From: Pseudomonas sp. P5_109 | GTDB taxonomy: Bacteria; Pseudomonadota; Gammaproteobacteria; Pseudomonadales; Pseudomonadaceae | DNA length: 64,000 bases | Direction of reading: 5' to 3' | NCBI RefSeq assembly: GCF_034009455.1 | Contig: NZ_CP125380.1 | Location: 2,521,001 to 2,585,000, forward strand | In this document: positions 1 through 8,011 of the stretch, in pieces | Position numbering within the stretch: position 1 is the first letter of the stretch | Layout of the letters: every line of letters begins with the position of its first letter | The notes under the pieces: model-generated | Database searches by the model: none | What the model was told of the DNA's origin: nothing | The model's input: only the letters and a program-made list of their open reading frames with translations | Position numbers and translations under genes: made by a program

Positions 1-1
1 T

Positions 2-874
2 GTGCTCGCCCAATTGCCGGCAGTCAAAGGTGCATTGGCGCAACTGTCGGGTGGCGACGTCACAGCCCTCAATGAAGCGGTGATCAAGGATTGCGGCGCG
101 GACATTATTGTTGAAGCCACGTTTACCAACCCAGTGGACGGTGAACCGGCGACTTCGTTCTGCCGTTGGGCGCTGGAGGGCGGCCAACATGTCGTCACCA
201 CCAACAAGGGCCCGATCGCTTTGCACGGCGCCGAGCTCAAGGCACTGGCTCGACGCAAGCATGTCGCCTTTGAATACGAAGGCTCGGTCATGAGCGGCAC
301 GCCGGTGATTCGCCTGGCCAGGCAGGCGCTGGCCGGCAGCTCCATTGTCGGTTTTGAAGGAATTCTCAACGGCACGTCCAACTTCGTGCTGACCAGCATG
401 GAAGGTGGCCTGGGGTTTGCCGAGGCCGTCAGCAAGGCTCAGGAGCTGGGTTACGCCGAAGCCGACCCGACGGCGGATGTCGAGGGTCATGATGTACGCC
501 TCAAGGTGGTGATCCTGGCGAATGAACTGCTGGACGCGAAGCTGACGGTCAGCGACGTCACGTGCAGTGGCATTTCCTCCCTCAGCCTTGGCGACATCGA
601 AAAAGCCCGGCAGGACGGCGCTCGCTGGAAGCTGATCGGGTCGGCGATGCGTCATGCCGATGGCTCGATAAGTGCCAGTGTCGAACCGCGGCTGTTGAAC
701 AACAACCATCCGCTGGCCAGTGTTGGCGGCGCAACGAACGCGGTGTCGTTTACCTCCGAACTGCTCGGTGCGGTGACGGTTTCGGGGCCGGGAGCCGGGC
801 GCACGGAAACAGCGTTTGCGCTGCTCTCGGACATCATCAGCATCCATCAATCCATTGCACGCAACCAGGAGTAA
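2..874 (+). CDS. Homoserine dehydrogenase-like protein, 5' end outside the window
   Basis: NAD(P)-dependent homoserine dehydrogenase family, which interconverts homoserine and aspartate 4-semialdehyde. The visible 290 residues begin inside the nucleotide-binding domain. They contain [10 protein letters not shown], the family hallmark [11 protein letters not shown] near residue 120, and the catalytic-domain segment around [11 protein letters not shown] near residue 155. No ACT domain follows, so it is shorter than the biosynthetic Hom of Pseudomonas. The reading frame is open to the window edge, so the true start lies upstream. The next gene begins 5 bp after the stop and encodes an aldehyde dehydrogenase. 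That pairing suggests a catabolic role (homoserine to aspartate semialdehyde to aspartate) rather than threonine synthesis; this is inference. The family call is firm, the role is not. Confidence 0.85.
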   Translation: MLAQLPAVKGALAQLSGGDVTALNEAVIKDCGADIIVEATFTNPVDGEPATSFCRWALEGGQHVVTTNKGPIALHGAELKALARRKHVAFEYEGSVMSGTPVIRLARQALAGSSIVGFEGILNGTSNFVLTSMEGGLGFAEAVSKAQELGYAEADPTADVEGHDVRLKVVILANELLDAKLTVSDVTCSGISSLSLGDIEKARQDGARWKLIGSAMRHADGSISASVEPRLLNNNHPLASVGGATNAVSFTSELLGAVTVSGPGAGRTETAFALLSDIISIHQSIARNQE

Positions 875-878
875 GCCT

Positions 879-2291
879 GTGAAACTATCGCGTCTGGTTC
901 TGGATATCGTGGAGCCGCCCATTGAAGTCTTTAACGCCTATGACGGTTCCGTCATTGGCAGCGTAACGAATGTCTGTGCGTCGCAAGTTCCGCAGTTGTT
1001 GGAGACGGGACGCAGTGGCGCACTGGCGTGCGCCGCGTTGGCGCGTCATCGTCGGGCTCGCATTCTTGAGCAAGCCGCAATCAACATCGAACATGATGCC
1101 GGTGTGTTTGCCAGGCTGATCGTCGACGAGGCCGGGAAGACCCTCAAACAGGCGGAAAAGGAGGTCAAGCGTTGCGTCAACACCCTCAAGCTGTCGGCCG
1201 AGGAGGCCAGGCGCAATGCCGGGGAAGTGGTGCCTTTCGACGCTTATGAAGGCTCCGAATCGCGTCAGGGCTGGTTTTCCCGTGAACCTCTGGGGCTGAT
1301 CGTTGCGATCACGCCGTACAACGATCCGTTGAACCTGGTGGCGCACAAACTCGGTCCGGCCATTGCGGGCGGTAACGCGGTGATTCTCAAACCCTCTGAG
1401 CTCGCGCCATTGTCGGCCATTAAACTGGTGTCTTATCTGGTCGCGGCAGGCTTGCCTGAATCAGTGGTTACAGTTGCCACCGGCGGCGCGGAACTGGGCA
1501 AGGCGTTGGTCGCCGCCCGTGAGGTGCGGATGATTTCCTTCACCGGCGGTTTCGTCACCGCAGAGCAGATCGCCCGCACGGCCGGGTTGAAGAAACTGGC
1601 CATGGACCTGGGCGGCAATGCGCCGGTAATCGTCATGGGCGACTGCGACCTTGAGGCCGCTGTCGAGAGTTGCGTGTCCGGAGCCTTTTGGGCAGCGGGG
1701 CAGAACTGCGTAGGCACTCAGCGCTTGCTGATTCAGGCGTCTGTTTATGAAGCGTTCCGAGAGCAATTCGTCAGCCAGGCGCGTGCGCTTGTGGTCGGCG
1801 ATCCATTGCTGGCCGATACCGATATCGGCCCCATGATTACTGCGCAAGCCGCGCAGAATGCCGAGCAAGTGGTCAACGAGGCCTTGCAAGAAGGCGCCAC
1901 GTTGCTCTGCGGCCATCGGCGTGCAGGATCGTGCTACGCCGCCACCGTGCTGGAAAACGTCGATCACGCCAGTCGACTCTGGCGCAATGAAGTCTTCGCT
2001 CCGGTGGTGGTATTGCAGCTTTTCGAAACCTTCGATGAAGCCATCGCGTTGGCCAATGAGCCCGAATACAGCCTGCATGCCGGGATCTTCACCAATGATC
2101 TGGCAACCGCGATGAGCGCCGCACGGAGGATCGAAGCCGGGGGAGTGATGATCAACGACTCTTCCGACTACCGCTTCGATGCGATGCCGTTTGGCGGTTC
2201 CAAGTACGGTAGCCTGGGCCGGGAAGGGGTGCGTTTTGCCTACGAGGAAATGACCCAACCCAAGGTGGTGTGCCTTAACACGTTGGGTTAG
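879..2291 (+). CDS. NAD(P)-dependent aldehyde dehydrogenase
   Basis: Aldehyde dehydrogenase superfamily, 470 residues. The GTG at 879 was chosen because AGGAG lies just upstream (867-871) and the gene then follows the homoserine dehydrogenase stop directly; a longer frame would overlap that gene. Visible landmarks are the cofactor/oxyanion segment [10 protein letters not shown], the general-base segment [11 protein letters not shown] (Asp where many relatives have Glu at the start of the motif), the catalytic cysteine in [10 protein letters not shown], and the C-terminal [22 protein letters not shown] resembles the lactaldehyde, phosphonoacetaldehyde and succinate-semialdehyde type enzymes. 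Co-transcription with a homoserine dehydrogenase makes aspartate 4-semialdehyde a plausible substrate. A phosphonoacetaldehyde dehydrogenase feeding PhnA (32165-33412) is an alternative. Confidence 0.85.
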   Translation: MKLSRLVLDIVEPPIEVFNAYDGSVIGSVTNVCASQVPQLLETGRSGALACAALARHRRARILEQAAINIEHDAGVFARLIVDEAGKTLKQAEKEVKRCVNTLKLSAEEARRNAGEVVPFDAYEGSESRQGWFSREPLGLIVAITPYNDPLNLVAHKLGPAIAGGNAVILKPSELAPLSAIKLVSYLVAAGLPESVVTVATGGAELGKALVAAREVRMISFTGGFVTAEQIARTAGLKKLAMDLGGNAPVIVMGDCDLEAAVESCVSGAFWAAGQNCVGTQRLLIQASVYEAFREQFVSQARALVVGDPLLADTDIGPMITAQAAQNAEQVVNEALQEGATLLCGHRRAGSCYAATVLENVDHASRLWRNEVFAPVVVLQLFETFDEAIALANEPEYSLHAGIFTNDLATAMSAARRIEAGGVMINDSSDYRFDAMPFGGSKYGSLGREGVRFAYEEMTQPKVVCLNTLG

Positions 2292-2322
2292 TCGATTCGC
2301 GGTAAATGGATCAGCTCGTATG

Positions 2323-2359
2323 GCATTGGGTCGGTTTGGTCACCGGCCCAATGCGTTTT
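2323..2359. terminator. Hairpin in a convergent intergenic gap
   Basis: GCATTGGG and CCCAATGC form an inverted repeat (2323-2354) followed by GTTTT. It lies between the convergent aldehyde dehydrogenase and LacI-type genes and probably ends transcription of the former. The rest of 2292-2575 shows no supportable gene. Confidence 0.5.
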
Positions 2360-2575
2360 GCTGAATGGGGAGAAAGGAGAAGTTGGATATTTCCACTGCG
2401 CTGATAATCGCCAAGAAAGCGTCTGTTGCGATCTGAGGGGCGGTGAGATTTGAAGAATGACGACTTCTGGCCGTTTTGTGCATGTCGTGACTGACCCTTT
2501 GGGCTTAAGCGGTCGGTGACAGGCCAGTGGCAAATCGAAAGCAAGCGGGCGCGCTATCACCGAATTAACTGAATT

Positions 2576-3408
2576 TTATAGCGATGCCCTGACCACCAAT
2601 GGACAATCAACTGGCTGGGCTCCCGATACGTCGAGGGTCTCGATCAGGTGCCGGGCAGCCTTGCGACCGATCTCGTAGTACGGCAGTTGCACCGTGGTCA
2701 GCGGCGGGATGAACAGCTCAGCAATGCCGATCATTTTGTCGTAGCCGAGCACGGCGACATCGTCGGGCATTTTCAGGCCACGGCCCAACAATAGCTGATA
2801 GGTACAAAAGGCAATGCGGTCGTTGCCACAGATCAGAATGTCGAATTGGGGACGACCCTCAATGATGTGCCGGTCGAGGATGGCTGCGGTTTCACCATAG
2901 GCGTCATGATCGGAAAGGTCGTATTGCAGGTGTGCGTCAGGCAACAGTCCGAATGCCTGACAGGCACGTTGCAGACCTTTTTGTCGCAGGTTCCAGGCCA
3001 GACTCTGTTTTGGCAGATTGATACACAGAGGGCGCCGATAGCCCTGGCTCAACGCGTGATGTACGGCTCGATACTGCCCCGCTTCGTCGTCTGGCACATA
3101 ACTGACCAGGTGACTGTCATCGGCCAGGCAATTGGCGAGTACCAGGGGTTTGCTTTTCAAGCGCTCGGGAATGCATACCTGGCGAAACCCCATGGCGCTG
3201 AAGATCAACCCGTCGGGGCGGTGCGACAACATCAGGTCGATGTTCTGGTCGGTGGGCGGGTTGCTCAACAGGTTAAGGATGAACACATTCCAGCTGGCTT
3301 GCTGCGCAGTCTGTTCGATGGACAGCAGCAACTCGACGGCGAACGGTGTGGTCGCGGTGTCCAGCGCGAACACACCGATGGTTTCAAAGCTTTCAAGAAG
3401 TATGAAAA
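2576..3408 (-). pseudogene. LacI-family regulator lacking its helix-turn-helix domain
   Basis: The readable product is the periplasmic-binding-protein-like effector domain of a LacI/PurR-type repressor. Codons from about 3388 down read ESFETIGVFALDT, the usual start of that domain. Further on are DILICGNDRIAFC and the C-terminal DDVAVLGYDK. It has about 265-275 residues, whereas the family usually has 330-350. The missing part is the N-terminal HTH and hinge helix. The frame stays open upstream but meets a TAG inside the tRNA-Pro fragment at 3414-3458, and no start codon or HTH precedes it. The break coincides with the attachment-site repeat at 3409, so integration or deletion there probably removed the 5' end. 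If a start at GTG 3373 is used, only the effector domain would be made, unable to bind operators. Confidence 0.75.
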
Positions 3409-3413
3409 AGGAG

Positions 3414-3458
3414 ATGGGGTGCTAGGGGTCGAGTGTTCGAATCACTCCGTCCCGACCA
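3414..3458 (+). pseudogene. tRNA-Pro(GGG) 3'-half fragment
   Basis: The 45 nt correspond to tRNA positions 32-76: anticodon loop ATGGGGT (T33, anticodon GGG, G37), anticodon-stem 3' strand GCTAG, five-base variable loop, T-arm GAGTG-TTCGAAT-CACTC, acceptor 3' strand CGTCCCG, discriminator A and encoded CCA. Upstream bases do not form the 5' half. It is an attachment-site fragment, not a functional tRNA. Confidence 0.8.
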
Positions 3459-3466
3459 TATAATTC

Positions 3467-3508
3467 AAGGGGTTGCGAGATTTTATCTAGCGACCCCTTT
3501 TTTATTTT
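3467..3508 (+). terminator. Rho-independent terminator downstream of the tRNA fragment
   Basis: AAGGGGTTGCGAGA, a TTTTAT loop and TCTAGCGACCCCTT, then a T-rich tract. One stem position is mismatched here (TCTAGCG) compared with the second copy (TCTCGCG at 24284-24290). Confidence 0.65.
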
Positions 3509-3691
3509 TGGTCGTTTTTCCCCCTACAAAACGACTGGCTCTGGGTGGAATCTTCAGCTGATACCAAGGTTGGAGTTTTCCCCGTGGGCTTTAGTCCCGG
3601 CTTGATAAGTGAGTTGAGGACGGTTTTTGGGTTCATTTCTGTCACGCGTTACCGGCGCTATTGGCCGATTGCTGCCCTTCAGAAAGAATGG

Positions 3692-4222
3692 CTATCCAAA
3701 CAGCTGTCGTCCTCCTATCAGCCCATTGCAGCCATATTAATCAACGACGCTGTTTACCAAGACATTGCCGACCAGAGCCATTCGATTGGCACCTTAGGGC
3801 ATGGCTTCACTGGTAGCGGGCACCCGCTAGCTACTGCAGTCGCCCTGGAGAATCTTACAATTATCGAAGAGGAGGGCCTGGTTCAGCATGCTGCTGAAAT
3901 GGGGATTATCCTTCGCAAGGGGCTTCAGCAGTTTGCTGATCATCCAATGGTTGGTGAGGTTCGTGGTGTGGGGTTGATTGCTGCCGTTGAGTTGGTAGCC
4001 GACCGGCACACAAAAGAGCCTTTTCAGGCTGTTGGCAGACTCGGGCGGTATCTGTCCTCTCAGACCCAGGAACGTGGAATGATCAACCGAGTCATGGGAG
4101 ATGCATTGGCATTCTGTCCTCCGTTGATCTCAACGGAGAAGGATATCAATGAAATCCTTGGAGTTTTTGCGGCTTCTTTGGATGCGACACAGCACTGGTA
4201 CCTCGAACACACTGCACAGTAG
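3692..4222 (+). pseudogene. Class III aminotransferase, C-terminal remnant
   Basis: From about residue SKQLSSSYQPIAA onward the frame matches the C-terminal half of a PLP-dependent class III (omega) aminotransferase. The Lys in SKQLSSS is at the position of the PLP-binding lysine. GTLGHGFTGSGHPLATAVAL and GEVRGVGLIAAVEL are typical of the family. Intact members have about 450 residues; only about 175 remain. The upstream part of the frame (3545-3691) shows no family resemblance and runs back into the attachment repeat. It is most likely the tail of a gene cut by integration. It is not the class V transaminase PhnW. Confidence 0.65.
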
Positions 4223-4597
4223 TTAACGCCACTCACTACAGGCAGAGCCGGAATGCGGAGTCCTCTGTCCAGCAGCTTCATACCCGCTGCTATCAGGCGT
4301 GGAGCGATTAGTGTCAAGGTGCAATAGACTGGCACGGTGGCGAGAAGGGAGCGTCGAGTGATCATGGTGATTTTGGCCATGAAATTGATTCACCCTACTT
4401 TTCTCCCCACAAAAACGTCAGCTCTTGGTGGACGTTACTGGACTCTCGTAGAGCAGAACATCGCTGGAACTCAAGTAAGTACTAGCTTGGAAAAATCCAG
4501 AGTAAAATTTTGGAGGCTTTCAAGATGTATGAAAAAGGAGGATCACCGCAAGGCAAATGGCCGCGTTCTGTACAGGCACTGGGTCGGCCTGAGCCAC
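4223..4597. other. Intergenic scar with integrase-leader-like sequence
   Basis: No intact gene. 4367-4430 resembles the start and leader of the integrase remnant at 49690-49760: on the minus strand an ATG at 4380 reads MAKI and then diverges into an unrelated frame starting MITRRSLLATV, which resembles a twin-arginine signal peptide fragment. 4519-4542 nearly repeats 3391-3414 (TTTCAAGA.GTATGAAAAAGG). The segment looks like joined debris of element ends. Confidence 0.5.
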
Positions 4598-5569
4598 TCA
4601 TTGCCGCGATGACAGCCGCTGATGCAACACACCCTGTGGACTGAACAATGTCAATTGATCGTCATCCACAGCCAGCAGCGCAGAAAGGTTCAAGCGGTCT
4701 TCACGTATCGCGGTACTGAAATGCTTTAGGTCAGCATCCGCGACGCTCACCAGCCCACCATTACCAACTACCACCACGCGGCCATCGGCCAACTGGATCA
4801 CGGCGGTGATCGCCTCCTGGCTGCCGATGTCCAACTCGCGCCAAGAATCGCCGCGGTCTTCGCTGACCAGCACCCGCCCGCTCATGCCAGCCAGTAGCAC
4901 GCGGCCGTCGCGCAATGTGATGCCGCTCCATAACGAGCCACTGACGCCGGTATGCAACGTCTCCCATGTCACACCGTTGTCGCGCGAGCGGTACGCGTTG
5001 CCGCCCTCCGCGGCGATGAACAGGCTGCCATCCGGTGCGCAGAAGATGTGATTGAGGTGATAGTCATCATCGTTCGCACCCAGGCTCAGGCGTTGCCAGC
5101 TCTGACCACCATCCTGGGTCTCGCTGGCGTAGCCATAGGCGCCGGTGACTATGCCATGGCGGGTGTTCTCGAACCAGACGGAAAGCAGTACGGGTTTGTC
5201 TTCCAGGCGCTGCTGCAGAGTCCAGTTCTCGCCCGCATCGCTGGTGTGCAACAGCACGCCGCCATGACCGACCGCCCATCCATTTTGCGCGTCGGCGAAA
5301 CTAACCGCGGTCAGCAGCGTATCGACAGGAACCACCCTGGCTTGCCGCCAGTCCTGCCCCCCGTCGGAGAGCGCCACGACGCCATAATCGCCCACCGCGA
5401 CCAGGCGCTCACCGGCCTGGCTCACCGCCACCAGCGGGGCGTGTTGTGCTTGGGTTTGGCGCATGGCGGGAGTCCGTTCAGCGGCACGGCTGTAGAGGAC
5501 CATGTTGGCGCCTGCCAGCAAGGCGCAAACCAGCAGCAAACGCACGGGAGTGAAGTCTCTCTTGGGCAT
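4598..5569 (-). CDS. YCF48/BNR-repeat beta-propeller protein
   Basis: About 323 residues. The ATG at 5569 is preferred over an upstream TTG because it follows GGAGGA and sits 14 bp after the MMPL stop. The N-terminus has a hydrophobic segment (LLLVCALLAGANMVLY) consistent with export or an inner-membrane anchor. The rest has repeated Asp-box/BNR-like units ending GENW, GQSW, GVTW and GDSW, which predicts a periplasmic beta-propeller of the YCF48 (photosystem II assembly factor Hcf136) superfamily. In proteobacteria such proteins recur beside MMPL, DUF1302 and DUF1329 genes. They are thought to serve the same envelope system, but no precise function is known. It is the last gene of the leftward operon. 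Confidence 0.8.
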   Translation of the reverse strand: MPKRDFTPVRLLLVCALLAGANMVLYSRAAERTPAMRQTQAQHAPLVAVSQAGERLVAVGDYGVVALSDGGQDWRQARVVPVDTLLTAVSFADAQNGWAVGHGGVLLHTSDAGENWTLQQRLEDKPVLLSVWFENTRHGIVTGAYGYASETQDGGQSWQRLSLGANDDDYHLNHIFCAPDGSLFIAAEGGNAYRSRDNGVTWETLHTGVSGSLWSGITLRDGRVLLAGMSGRVLVSEDRGDSWRELDIGSQEAITAVIQLADGRVVVVGNGGLVSVADADLKHFSTAIREDRLNLSALLAVDDDQLTLFSPQGVLHQRLSSRQ

Positions 5570-5583
5570 TTCGTGTCCTCCAA

Positions 5584-7944
5584 TCAGTGCGCAACCAGAG
5601 GCGCGCAAACCGGCCCCCGACGCGGAATCAGCACATCCAGCATCACTGCGATGGCCGGTAACAGGGTGATCGCCATCAGCATGTTGACCATGAACATGAA
5701 GGTCAGCAGCAGCCCCATGTCAGCCTGGAACTTCAGCGCCGAGAACGACCAGGTGGCCACACCGATGGACAGGGTGATGGCCGTGAAGATGGTCGCCACG
5801 CCGACCTCGCGCAGCGCCAGCTTGAAGGCGCTGGCGATGTCCAGCCCCTCGGCCAGGTGCAACTGCAGACGGTTATAGATGTAGAAGGCGTAATCCACGC
5901 CGATGCCGACCGCGAGCACCATCACCGGCAAAGTGGCGACAGTCAGGCCAATATCCAGCGCCTTCATGAAGCAGTAACCGAGAAAGGTGGCCAAGGTCAG
6001 CGGCAGGCAGCAGGCGACCATCGCTCGCCAGTCGCGGTACACCACAAAGACCAGCAGCACGATGGTCAGGTAGACGTAGAGCATCATCGGTAGCTCGGAG
6101 CTTTCGACGATCTCGTTGGTGGCCGCCTGCACCCCGGCATTGCCACTGGCGAGGCGCACGTTTACCCCCACCATTGGGTGCTCGGCGCGGTATTGCTGAA
6201 CGGCCTCCACCACGGTTTTCAGGGTGCTGGCCTTGTGGTCGGCCAGATACAGGTTGACCGGCAGCAAGCTGCAATCTGCGTTGTACAGCCGCAGCCCCTC
6301 GGGTACCTGGCGCACCGCTTCACCGAGTGACAGCTCATCCGCCGGTAGCGCCACCCATTTCGGATTGCCCTCGTTGACTCCGGAGGCCGAGAGCTTGGTC
6401 AGTACAGGCAACGACTGCGCCGATAGAACACCCGGCACATTGGCCAGGTACCAGGTCAGCCGGTCGATGTAGGCCATCACCTCGTGCTGATAGCAGCTGT
6501 TCTTCGGCGTTTCCACCGCGACTGTGAAGAGATCCAGGCCGAGACCGAAATGGCTGACCACGCTTTCCACGTCTTTGTTATAGCGCGAGTCGATATGCAA
6601 CTCCGGCGCGCCCGGCAGGACATGGCCGACATGCCGACCCTGGCTCTGCCACACGGCGGCGACCAGCAGCACCAGACACAGCACCGCCCCGATTGCCGCA
6701 TTACGCGTCTCGGCGATGCGCCCGAGCTTGAGCATGGCGCTGTCACGCCCGCGGCGAAGTCGATCGACGCGTGTCACATAGGCCTGATCGAAGCGGAAAT
6801 AGCTGGCCAGCACCGGCAGCATGATCAGGTTGGTGACTATCTTGTAGGCCACCCCAACCGAGGCGGTGATCGCCAGTTCGCGAATCATAGGGATTGGCAC
6901 CAGCACCAGCGTAGCGAAGCCGACGAACGCGGTGATCAGCGCCAACGTGCCGGGAATCAGTAAGCCGGAGAAGCTGCGGCGCGCGGCGGTCATGCCATCG
7001 GCGCCGGCGCAGACCTCCTTGGAGATGAAGTTGACCTGCTGCACGCCATGGGACACGCCGATGGCGAACACCAGGAAAGGCACCAGGATCGCCAGCGGGT
7101 CGAGGCCGAAGCCGAGCAGCGTGATGGTGCCGAACTGCCAGACCACCGACACCAGCGAACAGCACAGCGGCAGGAAGGTCAACGCCCAGGAGCGGGTGTA
7201 CCAATAGACCGCCAGCACGGTGAGCAGGAACGCCAGGGCGAAGAAACCCATCACCGACGTGGCGCCAGCGCCGATGTCGCCCATCTGCTTGGCGAAACCG
7301 ATGATTTGCACCTCGTATTGGTCGTCGCCGTACTTGGCCCGCACTTCGTCCTCCAGGCGCTGGCTGAACTCCAGGTAGTTCAGGCGTTGGCCGGTCTGCG
7401 GGTCAGGATCGGCCAGCTCGGCCAGCACCATGGCCCCGGAGTAGTCGTTGGCCACCAGGCTGCCGACGAAGCCGCCAACCAGGGTGCGCTCACGAATGCC
7501 GACTATGGCCTGGTCGTTCAGAGTGGCCACGGTGACGTCGCCTCCCACCACATCCTCGGCCTTCATGCCCTCTTCGGTAATCTGTACCGCGCGGGTGTTC
7601 GGGGTCCACAGCGAGGTCACCGTGCGGCGGTCGATGCCGGGCATGAAGAACAGGGTCTGGGTCAGGTCGTTGAGCTTGGTCAGCGCCTCCTTGTTCCAGA
7701 TATCGCCGTCCTTGGCGTGCAGCACCACGATGATGCGATTGGCGCCGAACAGCACGTCGCGGTACTGGTTGAAGGTCTTGATGAACTCGTGCTGCTGCGG
7801 CAGCTGCTTGTCGAAGCCGGCAGACATGCGTAGCTGCGCGGCGAAGCCGCCCATCACCAGGGTAATCAAGGCCAGCACGCCGAGGGTGGCAAGACGATGA
7901 CGGAAGAAGAAGCGCTCGAGGCCGAGCACCAGGGAAGTCAGCAT
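5584..7944 (-). CDS. MMPL/RND-superfamily exporter
   Basis: 786-residue integral membrane protein of the RND superfamily (MMPL / COG1033 'predicted exporter'). The architecture is duplicated: a TM helix near residues 18-36, a periplasmic domain, a bundle of TM helices around 225-400, a TM near 420, a second periplasmic domain, and a second TM bundle around 620-770. The segment VLAVGIGVDYAFYIYNRL in the second bundle is a typical SSD/MMPL motif. The start is supported by AGGAAG about 8 bp upstream. The family moves hydrophobic compounds such as lipids or hopanoid-like molecules; the substrate here is unknown. It lies between DUF1302 and YCF48 genes in one operon, probably as part of a trans-envelope transport unit. 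Confidence 0.9.
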   Translation of the reverse strand: MLTSLVLGLERFFFRHRLATLGVLALITLVMGGFAAQLRMSAGFDKQLPQQHEFIKTFNQYRDVLFGANRIIVVLHAKDGDIWNKEALTKLNDLTQTLFFMPGIDRRTVTSLWTPNTRAVQITEEGMKAEDVVGGDVTVATLNDQAIVGIRERTLVGGFVGSLVANDYSGAMVLAELADPDPQTGQRLNYLEFSQRLEDEVRAKYGDDQYEVQIIGFAKQMGDIGAGATSVMGFFALAFLLTVLAVYWYTRSWALTFLPLCCSLVSVVWQFGTITLLGFGLDPLAILVPFLVFAIGVSHGVQQVNFISKEVCAGADGMTAARRSFSGLLIPGTLALITAFVGFATLVLVPIPMIRELAITASVGVAYKIVTNLIMLPVLASYFRFDQAYVTRVDRLRRGRDSAMLKLGRIAETRNAAIGAVLCLVLLVAAVWQSQGRHVGHVLPGAPELHIDSRYNKDVESVVSHFGLGLDLFTVAVETPKNSCYQHEVMAYIDRLTWYLANVPGVLSAQSLPVLTKLSASGVNEGNPKWVALPADELSLGEAVRQVPEGLRLYNADCSLLPVNLYLADHKASTLKTVVEAVQQYRAEHPMVGVNVRLASGNAGVQAATNEIVESSELPMMLYVYLTIVLLVFVVYRDWRAMVACCLPLTLATFLGYCFMKALDIGLTVATLPVMVLAVGIGVDYAFYIYNRLQLHLAEGLDIASAFKLALREVGVATIFTAITLSIGVATWSFSALKFQADMGLLLTFMFMVNMLMAITLLPAIAVMLDVLIPRRGPVCAPLVAH

Positions 7945-8011
7945 GGTTATGCCTTCCTGAAATTACCAAGCGAACGGAGCAGGGCGGGACTGGCCCGCCT
8001 TACGCCGGCGG

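Larger units (their letters stand above)
3409..3556. repeat. Direct repeat copy 1: attachment site with tRNA-Pro(GGG) 3' half
   Basis: About 148 bp repeated at 24207-24354 (constant offset 20798, roughly six mismatches). It contains AGGAGATGG, the 3' half of a tRNA-Pro, a rho-independent terminator and about 50 bp that also resembles the leader of the integrase remnant near 49700. The 5' half of the tRNA is absent from both copies, so each looks like the distal (attR-type) end left by an element that inserted into tRNA-Pro. The intact tRNA is expected upstream of the window. Confidence 0.75.

Noticed and set aside
3692..4222. Aminotransferase fragment considered as PhnW for the phosphonate pathway
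   Set aside because: The motifs are class III, whereas PhnW is class V. It is truncated at the PLP lysine and lies about 46 kb from the nearest phnX.
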